A DNA stretch of 34,855 nucleotides from an uncultured Bacteroidales bacterium (GCA_903822525.1 CAIJPI010000199.1:1-34855); one strand, 5' to 3'; counted from the stretch's first letter, positions 16,496 to 24,891 are shown. Notes: generated by a model not told the origin, from the letters alone. Numbers and translations are program-made.

Positions 16496-18400
16496 ATGAT
16501 TTCCTCACCACACGAAATATTGAAGAAATACTGGGGTTACGATTCATTCCGTACGCTGCAGGAGGATATCATTAATTCGGTATTACAGGGAAATGATACG
16601 CTTGCCTTGTTACCTACCGGTGGAGGGAAATCCATTTGTTTCCAGGTTCCTGCGTTGTGCAGGGAAGGGGTGTGCCTGGTGGTTACTCCCTTGGTAGCGC
16701 TTATGACCGACCAGGTCGAAAATCTGAAGAAATTAGGGATTGTTGCTGTTGAAATGCATTCGGGAATGCATCCGCGCGAGATTGAAATGGCTTTTGAGAA
16801 ATGTGCCGATGGTAGGGCCAAATTTCTGTACCTTTCGCCTGAACGGCTCGAGACGCGAAAATTCAGGGAGATGCTTCGTGGGATCAATGTGTCGCTTATT
16901 GCTGTCGACGAAGCGCATTGTATTTCGCAGTGGGGGTACGATTTCCGGCCTCCATACCTTAGGATTGCTGAAGTGCGTACTATTTTTCCGGATGTTCCTG
17001 TGCTTGCCCTTACAGCAACAGCAGTTCAGCGGGTTGTAACTGATATTCAACTAAAGCTTGAGTTCAAAGTCAATAATGTATTCAGCAAGAGTTTTGTACG
17101 AAAAAACCTGGCATATGTTATTTCGAAGGAAGATGATAAAATTAAAAAACTTCTGAGGATATGCAATGGAGTAAAAGGCTGCGGAATTATTTATGTAAGG
17201 AATCGAAGGCTTACCAAGGAAACAGCCGAATTATTAGTTCATAACGGTATTTCAGCCGACTTTTACCACGCCGGTCTTGAGCCTGCTGTTCGCGTATCGC
17301 GCCAGCACGACTGGATGGAAGGTCGCACCCGTATCATAGTGGCTACCAATGCTTTCGGGATGGGGATCGACAAGCCCGATGTCAGGCTGGTTGTGCATCT
17401 TGATCTGCCTGATACCCTGGAGGCCTATTACCAGGAAGCCGGCAGGGTAGGGCGCGACGGCGTGAAATCCTATGCAGTCATGTTGTTTAATGATCACGAT
17501 ATTGTTAATAGCCGCCACCATCTCGAACTGGCCTGGCCCGATCCGGAAACAGTAAGGCTTGTATATCAGGCACTTGGAAATTTCCTTCAATTACCGGTTG
17601 GCGCAGGAAAGGATGTTTCGTTTGATTTTGATTTCGAGAAATTCAGTGGTTCATACAAAATGAAGCCTGTTACTGTTTTTAGCGCATTGAAAATTCTTGA
17701 GCGCGACGGCTATATCACTTTGAATGATGCCTGGGACGATCCTTCCAGGATGTTTTTTGCCTGCTCAAAGGAAGATTTATACCGCTATCAGCTCGAAAAT
17801 GCTGAAGCTGACAAAATATTGCGGATTATACTCCGTTCCTACAGTGGAGTGTTTACCGACTTTACCCGAATCAGCGAAAATGAAATCGCCAGGCGCTCGG
17901 GAATCGATTCGCCGAAAGTAACCGAACTCCTTTTCAGGATGCAGAAACTTGGCATTCTCGATTATCTGCCGAATAAAGGTTCGCCACTGCTTATTTATAA
18001 TACGGAACGACTGAATCCGAATGATATAGCCCTTTCGAAAACATTTTATTCGCAACGCAAAAAGGAAGCATTCTCGATGCTCGATAGTATAATCCACTAT
18101 GCTACATCGGATTCTGAGTGCAGAAGCCGTATGCTGGTTGCCTACTTTGGCGAAATAAAATCGGAAGATTGCGGCATTTGCGATGTTTGCCTAAGCAGAA
18201 AGCGAAATGCAATCAGTCAAAAACAAGCAAAGGAAATAGAACTGAAAATACTGGAGATTTTAGCTGACAATCCTTTTACAATAAGTGAAATAGTTAGGAA
18301 AATAAACCGGTTTAAAGAAAATGATGTCCTGGCAATACTCCGGTGGCTTATAGAAGAAGGCCGGATTCAGGCTGATGGTGAATCTGTTAAGCTTCCCTGA
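16496..18400 (+). CDS. recQ: ATP-dependent DNA helicase RecQ, without HRDC domain
   Basis: The 634-residue protein has helicase motifs in order: Walker A PTGGGKS (40-46), TPLVALMTDQ (64-73), DEAHCISQWG (138-147), ALTATA, NAFGMGIDKPDVR, and motif VI YQEAGRVGRDG. The RecQ zinc-binding region supplies C542, C559, C562 and C565 (DCGICDVC). After it there is no HRDC domain; the last ~50 residues look like a compact winged-helix-type segment (ISEIVRKINRFKENDVLAIL). RecQ unwinds 3'-overhang duplexes and forks in recombination repair. HRDC modulates structure-specific binding in E. coli RecQ, so this paralogue class may differ in substrate choice. It is monocistronic. Confidence 0.93.
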   Translation: MISSPHEILKKYWGYDSFRTLQEDIINSVLQGNDTLALLPTGGGKSICFQVPALCREGVCLVVTPLVALMTDQVENLKKLGIVAVEMHSGMHPREIEMAFEKCADGRAKFLYLSPERLETRKFREMLRGINVSLIAVDEAHCISQWGYDFRPPYLRIAEVRTIFPDVPVLALTATAVQRVVTDIQLKLEFKVNNVFSKSFVRKNLAYVISKEDDKIKKLLRICNGVKGCGIIYVRNRRLTKETAELLVHNGISADFYHAGLEPAVRVSRQHDWMEGRTRIIVATNAFGMGIDKPDVRLVVHLDLPDTLEAYYQEAGRVGRDGVKSYAVMLFNDHDIVNSRHHLELAWPDPETVRLVYQALGNFLQLPVGAGKDVSFDFDFEKFSGSYKMKPVTVFSALKILERDGYITLNDAWDDPSRMFFACSKEDLYRYQLENAEADKILRIILRSYSGVFTDFTRISENEIARRSGIDSPKVTELLFRMQKLGILDYLPNKGSPLLIYNTERLNPNDIALSKTFYSQRKKEAFSMLDSIIHYATSDSECRSRMLVAYFGEIKSEDCGICDVCLSRKRNAISQKQAKEIELKILEILADNPFTISEIVRKINRFKENDVLAILRWLIEEGRIQADGESVKLP

Positions 18401-18521
18401 TTCATTTCACATTACAATATTTTGATATTTATCTCTAACATGAAGACACAAAGCCATTTAATGGAATAATGCAAATCATTAACAGGAAAATACATTAAAT
18501 AGCTATAAAAATACAGTTTGG

Positions 18522-19841
18522 ATGAAGTGCGTAAAAAACATAATTCTTATTTCCGTCCTGCTTCTGAATTCAATATTGTGCAGGGCTCAGCAATTGTATT
18601 TTCCACCCCTGAGTACTGGTGATTGGGAAATGACCTCGCCTGCCAGTCTGGGTTGGTGTGAAGAAAAAACAGATACGCTTTACAGCTTTCTCGAAAGTAA
18701 CAACACCAAAGCTTTTATGGTATTAAAGGATGGTAAAATTGTACTGGAGAAATACTTTGGAACGTTTAAGCCCGACAGTTTATGGTACTGGGCCTCAGCA
18801 GGCAAGACGCTTACAGCGACACTTGCCGGGATTGCCGTTGAAGAAGGCTTTTTATCCCTTGATCTGCCTGTGTCCGACTACCTTGGTGCCGGCTGGTCAA
18901 TGTGTCCGCCGGAAAAAGAAATTCTGATCCATGTGCGGAATCAGATCACGATGACAAGTGGCCTGAATGACGCCGTGACGGATCCTGATTGTACCTCACC
19001 GGAATGCCTTCAATACCTTGCCGATGCCGGAACGCGATGGGCTTACCATAATGCGCCCTATACTCTTCTTGAAGAAGTCATTCCTGCTGCCACCGGAATG
19101 GATTTTAATGCTTATTTCAATTCACGTATCCGGAATAAAACAGGGATGAATGGTTTGTGGATCAGTTTGGGATACAACCACATTTACTTCAGTTCAGCAC
19201 GGAGCATGGCAAGGTTTGGATTGCTACTGCTTGCTGAAGGGAAGTGGGATAGTCAGCCTGTTTTAAGCGATACTTCCTTTTTTATGGCTATGGTAAATTC
19301 CTCGCAGACCATGAACCGCTCATACGGCTACCTTACCTGGCTCAACGGGAAGGCTTCGTATATGCTGCCTCAGTCGCAGTTTGTATTTCCCGGGTTTCTT
19401 TGTCCTGATGCTCCGGAAGATATGTTCTCAGCTATGGGGAAAAACGGACAGATTGTTAATGTTGTGCCTTCGGAAGGGCTGGTGGTGATCCGCATGGGCA
19501 ATGCCCCGGATAACCAGTATGAAATCCCGAATGTTTTCAATAACCTGATCTGGCAGCACCTGAATAACGTGATCTGCAGTTCTTCCGGCATAGGGGCACA
19601 GAAAAGCGAAAGCAGTAAATTCGAAATATATCCAAACCCTGCTTCAACTGCGGTGAATATCATCCCGGCAAACTCCGTCGGAAATTACCAGACATTACTG
19701 TTTGATGTTGAGGGTAAACTGCTTAAATATTCCGAGAACACTCAAAAACTGGATGTTTCACATATTTTGCCAGGTATATATACTTTGCTGATTACTCAAA
19801 ATGGGATCAAAACTCATTTTGTCCTTTCAATTATCCGTTAA
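18522..19841 (+). CDS. Secreted beta-lactamase-like serine hydrolase with T9SS sorting domain
   Basis: The 439-residue product carries a signal peptide (1-22, LCRAQ). A class C beta-lactamase/penicillin-binding-like domain follows: the nucleophile motif S92-A-G-K95 and the second motif Y175-H-N177 (WAYHNAPYTLLEEV). The C-terminal ~75 residues (FEIYPNPAS, LLFDVEGKLLKYSE, ILPGIYTLLI) match the type A T9SS sorting domain, so it is exported across the outer membrane by the Por system and probably anchored or released at the surface. The substrate is unknown; relatives include esterases and D-aminopeptidases. The mpg gene starts 1 bp after its stop codon, so the two are probably cotranscribed despite unrelated roles. 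Confidence 0.88.
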   Translation: MKCVKNIILISVLLLNSILCRAQQLYFPPLSTGDWEMTSPASLGWCEEKTDTLYSFLESNNTKAFMVLKDGKIVLEKYFGTFKPDSLWYWASAGKTLTATLAGIAVEEGFLSLDLPVSDYLGAGWSMCPPEKEILIHVRNQITMTSGLNDAVTDPDCTSPECLQYLADAGTRWAYHNAPYTLLEEVIPAATGMDFNAYFNSRIRNKTGMNGLWISLGYNHIYFSSARSMARFGLLLLAEGKWDSQPVLSDTSFFMAMVNSSQTMNRSYGYLTWLNGKASYMLPQSQFVFPGFLCPDAPEDMFSAMGKNGQIVNVVPSEGLVVIRMGNAPDNQYEIPNVFNNLIWQHLNNVICSSSGIGAQKSESSKFEIYPNPASTAVNIIPANSVGNYQTLLFDVEGKLLKYSENTQKLDVSHILPGIYTLLITQNGIKTHFVLSIIR

Positions 19842-19842
19842 C

Positions 19843-20487
19843 ATGCAAAAAATCACTTTTAATCCCTTGCCGCTTGAGTTTTATACCCGAAGTAATGTTG
19901 TGAGCATCGCCCGCGATTTGCTCGGAAAAATACTCTATACCTCCATAGATAATGAGATAACGGCAGGAATCATAGTTGAAACCGAAGCTTATGCCGGTAT
20001 AACCGATAAAGCTTCGCATGCATACAACAACCGAAGGACATCGCGGACAGAGATCATGTACCTCGAAGGAGGGCACGCATATGTTTATCTATGCTACGGC
20101 ATGCATTCGCTGTTTAATGTCGTTACATCGGCCCGTTCGGACCCACAGGCCGTCCTGATCAGGGGGATTGAACCCTTACACGGGATGGATACCATGAAAT
20201 TGCGATCAGGTAAGAATATTTTAAAGAGGAACGATGCTATTGGTCCTGGAAAGATTTCGAAACTTTTGGGGATCAATACTGCTCACTCAGGAGTGAGCCT
20301 GTATCCGGAATTTGAAACCGGGGCGGTACTATGGATAACGGATGAAGGAATAAAGGTTTATGAAGATGAGATAATTTCGGGGCCACGGATAGGTATTGAC
20401 TACGCCGCGGAAGATGCTCTTTTGCCTTATCGCTTCCAGTGGGCTAAAAAGAATAAAGCTCCTGTTGGGGAGCTTTATTCTTTTTAA
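19843..20487 (+). CDS. mpg: 3-methyladenine DNA glycosylase (AAG/Mpg family)
   Basis: The ATG 1 bp after the upstream stop codon is chosen; a longer reading frame would overlap the hydrolase. The 214-residue protein shows the AAG fold motifs: ARDLLGKIL (23-31), VETEAYAG (45-52) with the catalytic Glu, RTSRTEIMYLEGGHAYVYL (65-83), and IRGIEPL. It excises alkylated adenines and related lesions in base-excision repair, in the cytoplasm. The final 13 codons (AAAAAG through TTTTT) form a 17-bp perfect inverted repeat, so the gene encodes its own terminator in its coding end. It converges on hup, 13 bp away. Confidence 0.92.
   Translation: MQKITFNPLPLEFYTRSNVVSIARDLLGKILYTSIDNEITAGIIVETEAYAGITDKASHAYNNRRTSRTEIMYLEGGHAYVYLCYGMHSLFNVVTSARSDPQAVLIRGIEPLHGMDTMKLRSGKNILKRNDAIGPGKISKLLGINTAHSGVSLYPEFETGAVLWITDEGIKVYEDEIISGPRIGIDYAAEDALLPYRFQWAKKNKAPVGELYSF
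20446..20485. terminator. Bidirectional terminator inside the mpg coding end
   Basis: AAAAAGAATAAAGCTCC (20446-20462) and GGAGCTTTATTCTTTTT (20469-20485) are perfect 17-bp inverted copies with a 6-base loop (TGTTGG). The T-run on each strand follows a GC-containing stem, so it can stop transcription of mpg and of the convergent hup gene. The hairpin lies within the last codons of mpg, with the stop codon TAA at 20485-20487. Confidence 0.9.
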
Positions 20488-20500
20488 AATCTTAATCTTA

Positions 20501-20773
20501 TTATTTTACATTCTTTGAAAGCTCAGATCCGGCTTTAAATTTCACTACTTTTTTAGCAGCGATCTTGATTTCCTTACCTGTCTGTGGGTTGCGTCCTTTA
20601 CGGGCAGCACGTTTTGAAACTGAGAACGATCCAAAGCCAACCAAAGCTACGCGGTCACCTTTTTTCAATGCTTTGTTTGTGGAGGCAACAAAAGCGTCAA
20701 GAGCCCTTTTGGCATCAGCTTTAGTCATTCCGGCTTCAGCGGCCATTGATTCAATTAATTCTGCTTTGTTCAT
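20501..20773 (-). CDS. hup: HU-family DNA-binding protein
   Basis: The 90-residue protein matches HU length and sequence: [18 protein letters not shown] at the N-terminus, [21 protein letters not shown] (47-67) with the intercalating Pro63 in the beta arm, and [11 protein letters not shown] at the C-terminus. An upstream in-frame ATG would add 12 residues unlike HU, so the internal ATG is used. HU dimers bend and compact DNA with little sequence specificity. It has the best promoter in the window, TTG plus a 19-bp spacer plus TATATTTG, and shares a bidirectional terminator with mpg. Confidence 0.96.
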   Translation of the reverse strand: MNKAELIESMAAEAGMTKADAKRALDAFVASTNKALKKGDRVALVGFGSFSVSKRAARKGRNPQTGKEIKIAAKKVVKFKAGSELSKNVK

Positions 20774-20811
20774 TTTTGTGATTTTTAAGTTAATAATAAG
20801 GTTTATCAATA

Positions 20812-20841
20812 CAAATATAATGTAAAAATCAGTGATATCAA
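20812..20841 (-). promoter_or_regulatory. Promoter of hup (-33 and -7)
   Basis: On the minus strand, TTG (20839-20841) is followed by a 19-bp spacer and TATATTTG (20812-20819). This is the full Bacteroidota TTTG-N19-TAnnTTTG arrangement, giving a leader of about 36 nt to the hup ATG. Confidence 0.75.
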
Positions 20842-20865
20842 CATGTGTAGAAGAAATACCCCTTA

Positions 20866-20902
20866 ATTTGTTAATAAAGACGGGGATTTGTTAATAACTT
20901 TG
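20866..20902 (+). promoter_or_regulatory. Tandem 12-bp direct repeat overlapping an orphan promoter element
   Basis: ATTTGTTAATAA occurs at 20866-20877 and again at 20886-20897, 20 bp apart (about two helical turns). The second copy runs into TAACTTTG (20895-20902), a perfect -7 consensus pointing to the right, where no forward gene follows before fmt on the opposite strand. Confidence 0.5.
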
Positions 20903-21084
20903 CAGTAATACCAACGCTTTTAGCGTGTTTTTAGCTATTTCCCTGCTGTAAAATATAAAGATACTGACGGTTAAAGGCAGCATGGTATTGGGTTTAAAGC
21001 CTTTATAGGTTTGCCTAACGAGGTATAATGTTCCGGGAGAAACCGGTTCTCAGAGGGATAATATCTTGAAATGAGGAAACTGCA
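20903..21084 (+). other. Noncoding part of the hup-fmt gap, possible small RNA
   Basis: Downstream of the orphan promoter, about 180 bases carry small complementary segments: ACGC/GCGT (20914-20926), AATACC (20907) with GGTATT (20984), TGCTG (20944) with CAGCA (20979), and GAGAA/TTCTC (21037-21051). No plus-strand ORF looks real, and no known RNA family (6S, SRP, tmRNA, RNase P) is recognised. A structured transcript is possible but unproven. A 30-codon minus-strand frame here is too short to support. Confidence 0.25.
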
Positions 21085-22053
21085 CTATTCGAAGTGGAAA
21101 TGCTCAGTATACTGCAACCCGCGAAGGAATTCAGAAACAGTCATACGTTTTTTCCCTTCCAGTTGTAAATCTTCAATAAAAATTTCACCATCGGCAGCGG
21201 TAACAGAAAGCAAATTCCTGTTATCAGAAAATACTGTACCCGGTAACTTTTCTGTTTCTGTTATCCTGAACGAAGTACGGAATATTTTAACCTGCTTCAC
21301 GATCCCGTTATCGAAAGCCATAGTGGAAAAAGCGCCGGGAAAAGGAGAAAGTCCCCTTACCAGGTTATGAATCTTCTGGCCTGGGGCATTCCAGTTAATC
21401 TGGCAGTCTTTCCTGAATATCTTAGGTGCAGGACTAAGCATTGTATTATCATGAACCAGATTATACTGGCTCTTTGCTTCAACTGTTCCTTCAGCAATCA
21501 TTTTAAGCGTCTCCAGCATCACATCACCTCCGGCAACCATCAAACGGTCGTGAAGTGTGCCGGCATCGTCAGATGGCAGTATAGGGAGTTTCCGGGACAG
21601 AATGATGTTACCCGTGTCAATTTCTTTCTCAATAAAGAAAGTAGTCAGGCCGGTTTCTGTCTCCCCGTTAATTATAACATGGTTTATTGGTGCAGCACCC
21701 CTGTATTGAGGCAGAAGCGATGCATGCAGGTTCAGTGTCCCGAATTCGGGCATCTGCCATACCACTTCAGGAAGCATGCGGAAAGCTACAACTACCTGAA
21801 TGTTTGCGCCAATAGCCTTTAATTCATCAAGAAAACCCGGGTCTTTCAGGCTGACTGGCTGTAACAACGGAAGATGTTTACTGAGTGTGAATTCTTTTAC
21901 TGCTGAAAAACGGATTTTCTGTCCTCTTCCGGCAGGCTTGTCGGGGGCTGTAATTACGGCAGCTACGCTATATCCTGCATCGAGGATGGCGCGAAGGGGT
22001 TCAACCGCAAATTCCGGTGTTCCCATGTATATGATCCGTAATTCCCTGTTCAT
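21085..22053 (-). CDS. fmt: Methionyl-tRNA formyltransferase
   Basis: The 322-residue protein has the typical Fmt length of about 310-320. The N-terminal fold begins IIYMGTPEFAVEPL; catalytic N108, H110 and D146 are in TLNLHASLLPQYRGAAP and EKEIDTGNIILS; and the C-terminal OB-like tRNA-binding domain begins about residue 210. It formylates the amino group of Met-tRNA(fMet) using 10-formyl-tetrahydrofolate. No promoter element is seen in the 65 bp before it, and a hairpin separates it from the upstream TPR gene, so expression may depend on read-through. Confidence 0.97.
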   Translation of the reverse strand: MNRELRIIYMGTPEFAVEPLRAILDAGYSVAAVITAPDKPAGRGQKIRFSAVKEFTLSKHLPLLQPVSLKDPGFLDELKAIGANIQVVVAFRMLPEVVWQMPEFGTLNLHASLLPQYRGAAPINHVIINGETETGLTTFFIEKEIDTGNIILSRKLPILPSDDAGTLHDRLMVAGGDVMLETLKMIAEGTVEAKSQYNLVHDNTMLSPAPKIFRKDCQINWNAPGQKIHNLVRGLSPFPGAFSTMAFDNGIVKQVKIFRTSFRITETEKLPGTVFSDNRNLLSVTAADGEIFIEDLQLEGKKRMTVSEFLRGLQYTEHFHFE

Positions 22054-22069
22054 GAAGTGACGTTAAATG

Positions 22070-22100
22070 AAAAATACCTGAAGTTCATCCAGGTATTTTT
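22070..22100. terminator. Hairpin between the TPR gene and fmt
   Basis: AAAAATACCTG (22070-22080) and CAGGTATTTTT (22090-22100) form an 11-bp perfect stem with a 9-base loop and T-run ends on both strands. On the minus strand it follows the TPR gene, so it should end or weaken that transcript before fmt. Confidence 0.75.
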
Positions 22101-22118
22101 CTGAGTAGTATAATCGTA

Positions 22119-22808
22119 TTACTTTGCGAGTTTTGCCTTGGCTTCTTCAATATATTTTTCAATATCTCTGGCTTCGGTGCTCTTGGTATGTTCTTTTTGT
22201 ATTTTTTCGAAGAGTTCAACTGCTTTATCGAACTTTCCAAGATCTTCGTATACAAATGCAGCCCTCATCATATAAAGAGGAGTTGTGAGATCATTCACCT
22301 GCTGGCTTGATGCTTTGAGGTAATAATCAACTGCATTGTCTTTCTGACCCAGTTCCAGGTATGCATCGCCTATACCACCTGTTGCCATAGGACCGACAAA
22401 CTCATCTTCGCTATCGAATTTTTTAAGATACTTGATCGCATCTTCGAATTTTCCCTGTTTCAAATATATGATACCGGCATAATAATTAGCCAGGTTTGCC
22501 GACTTGGTCATACTGTATTCATCAATAATATCAAGAAATCCAACATCCTGTCCATTGCCATTCAAAGCTTTGTTCAGCGAATCCTGCTCAAAATATTTTT
22601 GTGCCATGAACATCTGTCCCTGGGCTGCTTTCTCACGTGGAGCAATATACAGTTTCTGGAAAGCAAATATGCCCAGAACGATAACAACGGCAGAACCAAT
22701 AATGATAGTCAGAATCTTCTGATTCTTTTCAATAAATTTTTCTGATTTCGACAGTGCTTCTTCAACTGCGTGGATTTTCTCTTCAGTAGTGTCAATTTTC
22801 TTGGCCAT
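22119..22808 (-). CDS. Membrane-anchored TPR protein (YfgM-like)
   Basis: The start giving MAKKIDTTEE is chosen because a TACTTTTG promoter element lies only 19 bp upstream; a longer frame would run through it. The 229-residue product has one transmembrane helix at about 32-52 and then tetratricopeptide repeats from about 60 on, ending in EYIEEAKAKLAK (for example LANYYAGIIYLKQGKFEDAI, GDAYLELGQKDNAVDYY, AFVYEDLGKFDKAVELF). The layout (short cytoplasmic N-terminus, one helix, periplasmic TPRs) resembles YfgM, a chaperone-like ancillary protein of the Sec translocon and periplasm, but that match is by architecture only. The specific partner is unknown. Confidence 0.75.
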   Translation of the reverse strand: MAKKIDTTEEKIHAVEEALSKSEKFIEKNQKILTIIIGSAVVIVLGIFAFQKLYIAPREKAAQGQMFMAQKYFEQDSLNKALNGNGQDVGFLDIIDEYSMTKSANLANYYAGIIYLKQGKFEDAIKYLKKFDSEDEFVGPMATGGIGDAYLELGQKDNAVDYYLKASSQQVNDLTTPLYMMRAAFVYEDLGKFDKAVELFEKIQKEHTKSTEARDIEKYIEEAKAKLAK

Positions 22809-22827
22809 AATTCTTATTTTTGAGGCG

Positions 22828-22835
22828 CAAAAGTA
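22828..22835 (-). promoter_or_regulatory. -7 promoter element of the TPR gene
   Basis: On the minus strand the element reads TACTTTTG followed by CGC, 19 bp before the TPR ATG, and supports the shorter start. No clear -33 box is at the expected distance. Confidence 0.55.
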
Positions 22836-22950
22836 GCCTTTTTTTAGGAAATAACACTCATAGCTTGCTTTTTTTACTAACATATGATTGTAAATTATAA
22901 TTTAATGGCTTTAATAGTGTTCTTTTGTTAATCTATCTAACCGTATTCGA

Positions 22951-23766
22951 ATGAAATATTATATCCGCATCACACTATTTGCATTACTGCTGTTACCTGT
23001 TATGTCGAAGGCAGGCTGGGTAATTACCGGCAGGTATATCGACCGTGACGGAAAAACTATTTTTAAAAGATATTTTATCCAGAACAACGATGTTAAAGTA
23101 GAGCAGTTTAATCTTATCTATTCAATCAACCTGAAAACGGAAAGCATTATACTTGTTGACCCTGAAAACCTTGTTTTTGTCAGAACAAATCTGAAAGCCT
23201 ACCAGCAGAAAGTGAAAGAAGCCCGTTTAACAAGACTCAGTGAACTATTGGAGCTCATTCCGGCAGACCAGAAAAGTGAAATTGAAAAAAAATACAGGGC
23301 CCAAGCGGAGCGGGAGATATTTCTACCCGAATACGATCAGGATTCTTTGATAATTAGGCAATTAGCTGATACAGTTAAGCTATTGGGAAAGCACACGGCA
23401 AAATTTATGGTTTTCGAAAACGGTCTTAAGAAAGAAGATTTCTTTTTTACAGACGAAATTGATATTTCCTCCGACTTTGATCTGGACAATTTTCTGAAGT
23501 ATCAGTATGTTCTTGAACCTTCTGATAAAACTATACGTTACAGATCATCAGGAAAATACCTTGATATTGTTAAAAAAGGACTGGTACTCCGAAGGTTTAT
23601 TTATGAAGACGGCTACCGTTCCGAATGGCAGGTAAATAAATATGAACATAAAGATATACCTGCCTACGAATTTGGTACTCCCGACCTGTGTAAAGAGCTG
23701 ACTCTCGAAAAGTGGCTTAGCAGGCAAAAGAACTCAGAAGACAAATATTACGACGATTATGAATGA
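22951..23766 (+). CDS. Exported protein of unknown function
   Basis: The 271-residue product has a signal peptide (1-21, ending MSKA). Mature segments such as GWVITGRYIDRDGKTIFKR, a charged helical stretch (about 85-130), and a Tyr/Asp-rich C-terminus have the feel of LolA-like or DUF4412-type envelope proteins, but I cannot assign a family with confidence. The stop codon overlaps the next gene's start by 8 bp, so it is translationally coupled to a TrmH-family methyltransferase. No role connecting the two is apparent. Confidence 0.65.
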   Translation: MKYYIRITLFALLLLPVMSKAGWVITGRYIDRDGKTIFKRYFIQNNDVKVEQFNLIYSINLKTESIILVDPENLVFVRTNLKAYQQKVKEARLTRLSELLELIPADQKSEIEKKYRAQAEREIFLPEYDQDSLIIRQLADTVKLLGKHTAKFMVFENGLKKEDFFFTDEIDISSDFDLDNFLKYQYVLEPSDKTIRYRSSGKYLDIVKKGLVLRRFIYEDGYRSEWQVNKYEHKDIPAYEFGTPDLCKELTLEKWLSRQKNSEDKYYDDYE

Positions 23767-24460
23767 AAACAAGGATGCAGCGTATAATGCCAGGCTTTGC
23801 GATTTTTTCAGGAGCATGAAACTCGAAAAACGCAATGAGCTAATGGATAAAGTTTTGCATGATCGCACCAGGTATATTGCAGTTGCTCTCGAAAATATCT
23901 ACCAGCCTCACAATGCCAGTGCCGTGCTCAGGTCGTGCGACTGTTTTGGCGTTCAGGATGTGCACATTATCGAAAACTCGTATCAGTATGAGCTCAACCC
24001 GCATGTTTCGCTCGGAGCCGCTCAATGGCTCAATTTACACAGGTACGATAGCGGCGACAACAATACCCCCGAATGCATCAACAACCTTAAAAAAGAAGGA
24101 TACCGCATTGTTGCCACAACACCAGATCCAGAAGCGGTTTCAATTCATGATTTTGATGTAACAAAAGGCAAATTTGCACTTTTGTTCGGTACCGAGAAGT
24201 TCGGACTTACAGCCGAAGCCTGTGCCATGGCAGATGAATCTATTCGGATTCCCATGTACGGATTTACCGAAAGTTTTAATATTTCCGTGTCTGTTTCCCT
24301 CTGCTTATTCCATTTTACTGAACGCATACGCGCCGAAAAAGCTTCATGGCGTTTATCAGCTGAAGAACAAACGGATATTTACCTGCAATGGTTGCGAAAT
24401 ACCATTACAAACAGCGAGATGATAGAAAGGAAATTTCATGCGGATTATTATTCCGGATAA
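23759..24460 (+). CDS. TrmH/SpoU-family tRNA 2'-O-methyltransferase
   Basis: The 233-residue protein carries the three SpoU motifs: NASAVLRSCDCFGV (52-65) with catalytic R58, LLFGTEKFGLTAEA (141-154), and IPMYGFTESFNISVSVSL (164-181), the trefoil-knot SAM site. In the family the likely target is G18 of tRNA (TrmH), but rRNA-specific relatives exist and specificity cannot be decided here. The start overlaps the preceding gene by 8 bp; a second in-frame ATG occurs four bases later, though not in the same frame, so the first is used. Confidence 0.85.
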   Translation: MNENKDAAYNARLCDFFRSMKLEKRNELMDKVLHDRTRYIAVALENIYQPHNASAVLRSCDCFGVQDVHIIENSYQYELNPHVSLGAAQWLNLHRYDSGDNNTPECINNLKKEGYRIVATTPDPEAVSIHDFDVTKGKFALLFGTEKFGLTAEACAMADESIRIPMYGFTESFNISVSVSLCLFHFTERIRAEKASWRLSAEEQTDIYLQWLRNTITNSEMIERKFHADYYSG

Positions 24461-24599
24461 ATTTCTGGTCTAAAGCCCTTTTGCATGAAGGTAATTAATT
24501 GTGTACTATCAAATGAGGCTAATCTATTTTTATTTTGCATTGGTATTCATTTTTAACTAATTTTACACCACTGCCTAACCATCACTAAAATATTGTATT

Positions 24600-24863
24600 A
24601 TGGGAAAAGGAGATAAAAAATCACGTAGAGGAAAAATAATTCTGGGTTCAAGCGGAGTTCGCAGGCCAAAAGCATCGAAAATCAAAAATTTTGTTGCTTC
24701 CGGTGTTGACGCAAAAGTTGCGAAAGTTGCTGAAACTGTAAAGCCTGAGGCTAAACCTAAGGCAAAAGTTACCACAGCTGATCCGGGAACAGACACAGTT
24801 GTTGCTGCTAAAACACTAAAAAAAGCAGTAAAGAAGCCAGCGACTGATGATACACCTGCATAA
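24600..24863 (+). CDS. 30S ribosomal protein bTHX with an extended tail
   Basis: The first ~25 residues (MGKGDKKSRRGKIILGSSGV, then RRPK) are the bTHX (Thx) signature known from Bacteroidota and Thermus, which sits at the head of the 30S subunit. Here about 60 further residues follow, low-complexity and rich in Ala, Lys, Val and Pro (KAKVTTADPGTD, KKAVKKPATDD), making 87 residues against the ~25-50 usual for the protein. The tail resembles the Ala/Lys tails of some ribosomal proteins and H1-like proteins. No perfect TAnnTTTG is seen upstream; TAATTTTA (24558-24565) matches seven of eight positions. Confidence 0.82.
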   Translation: MGKGDKKSRRGKIILGSSGVRRPKASKIKNFVASGVDAKVAKVAETVKPEAKPKAKVTTADPGTDTVVAAKTLKKAVKKPATDDTPA

Positions 24864-24891
24864 AGGTTGCTGAATTTAGCTTACACAACAT

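Noticed and set aside
20898-20988. A 30-codon frame on the minus strand in the hup-fmt gap, ending in LVLLQSY
   Set aside because: Too short, no promoter on that strand, and no recognised family.
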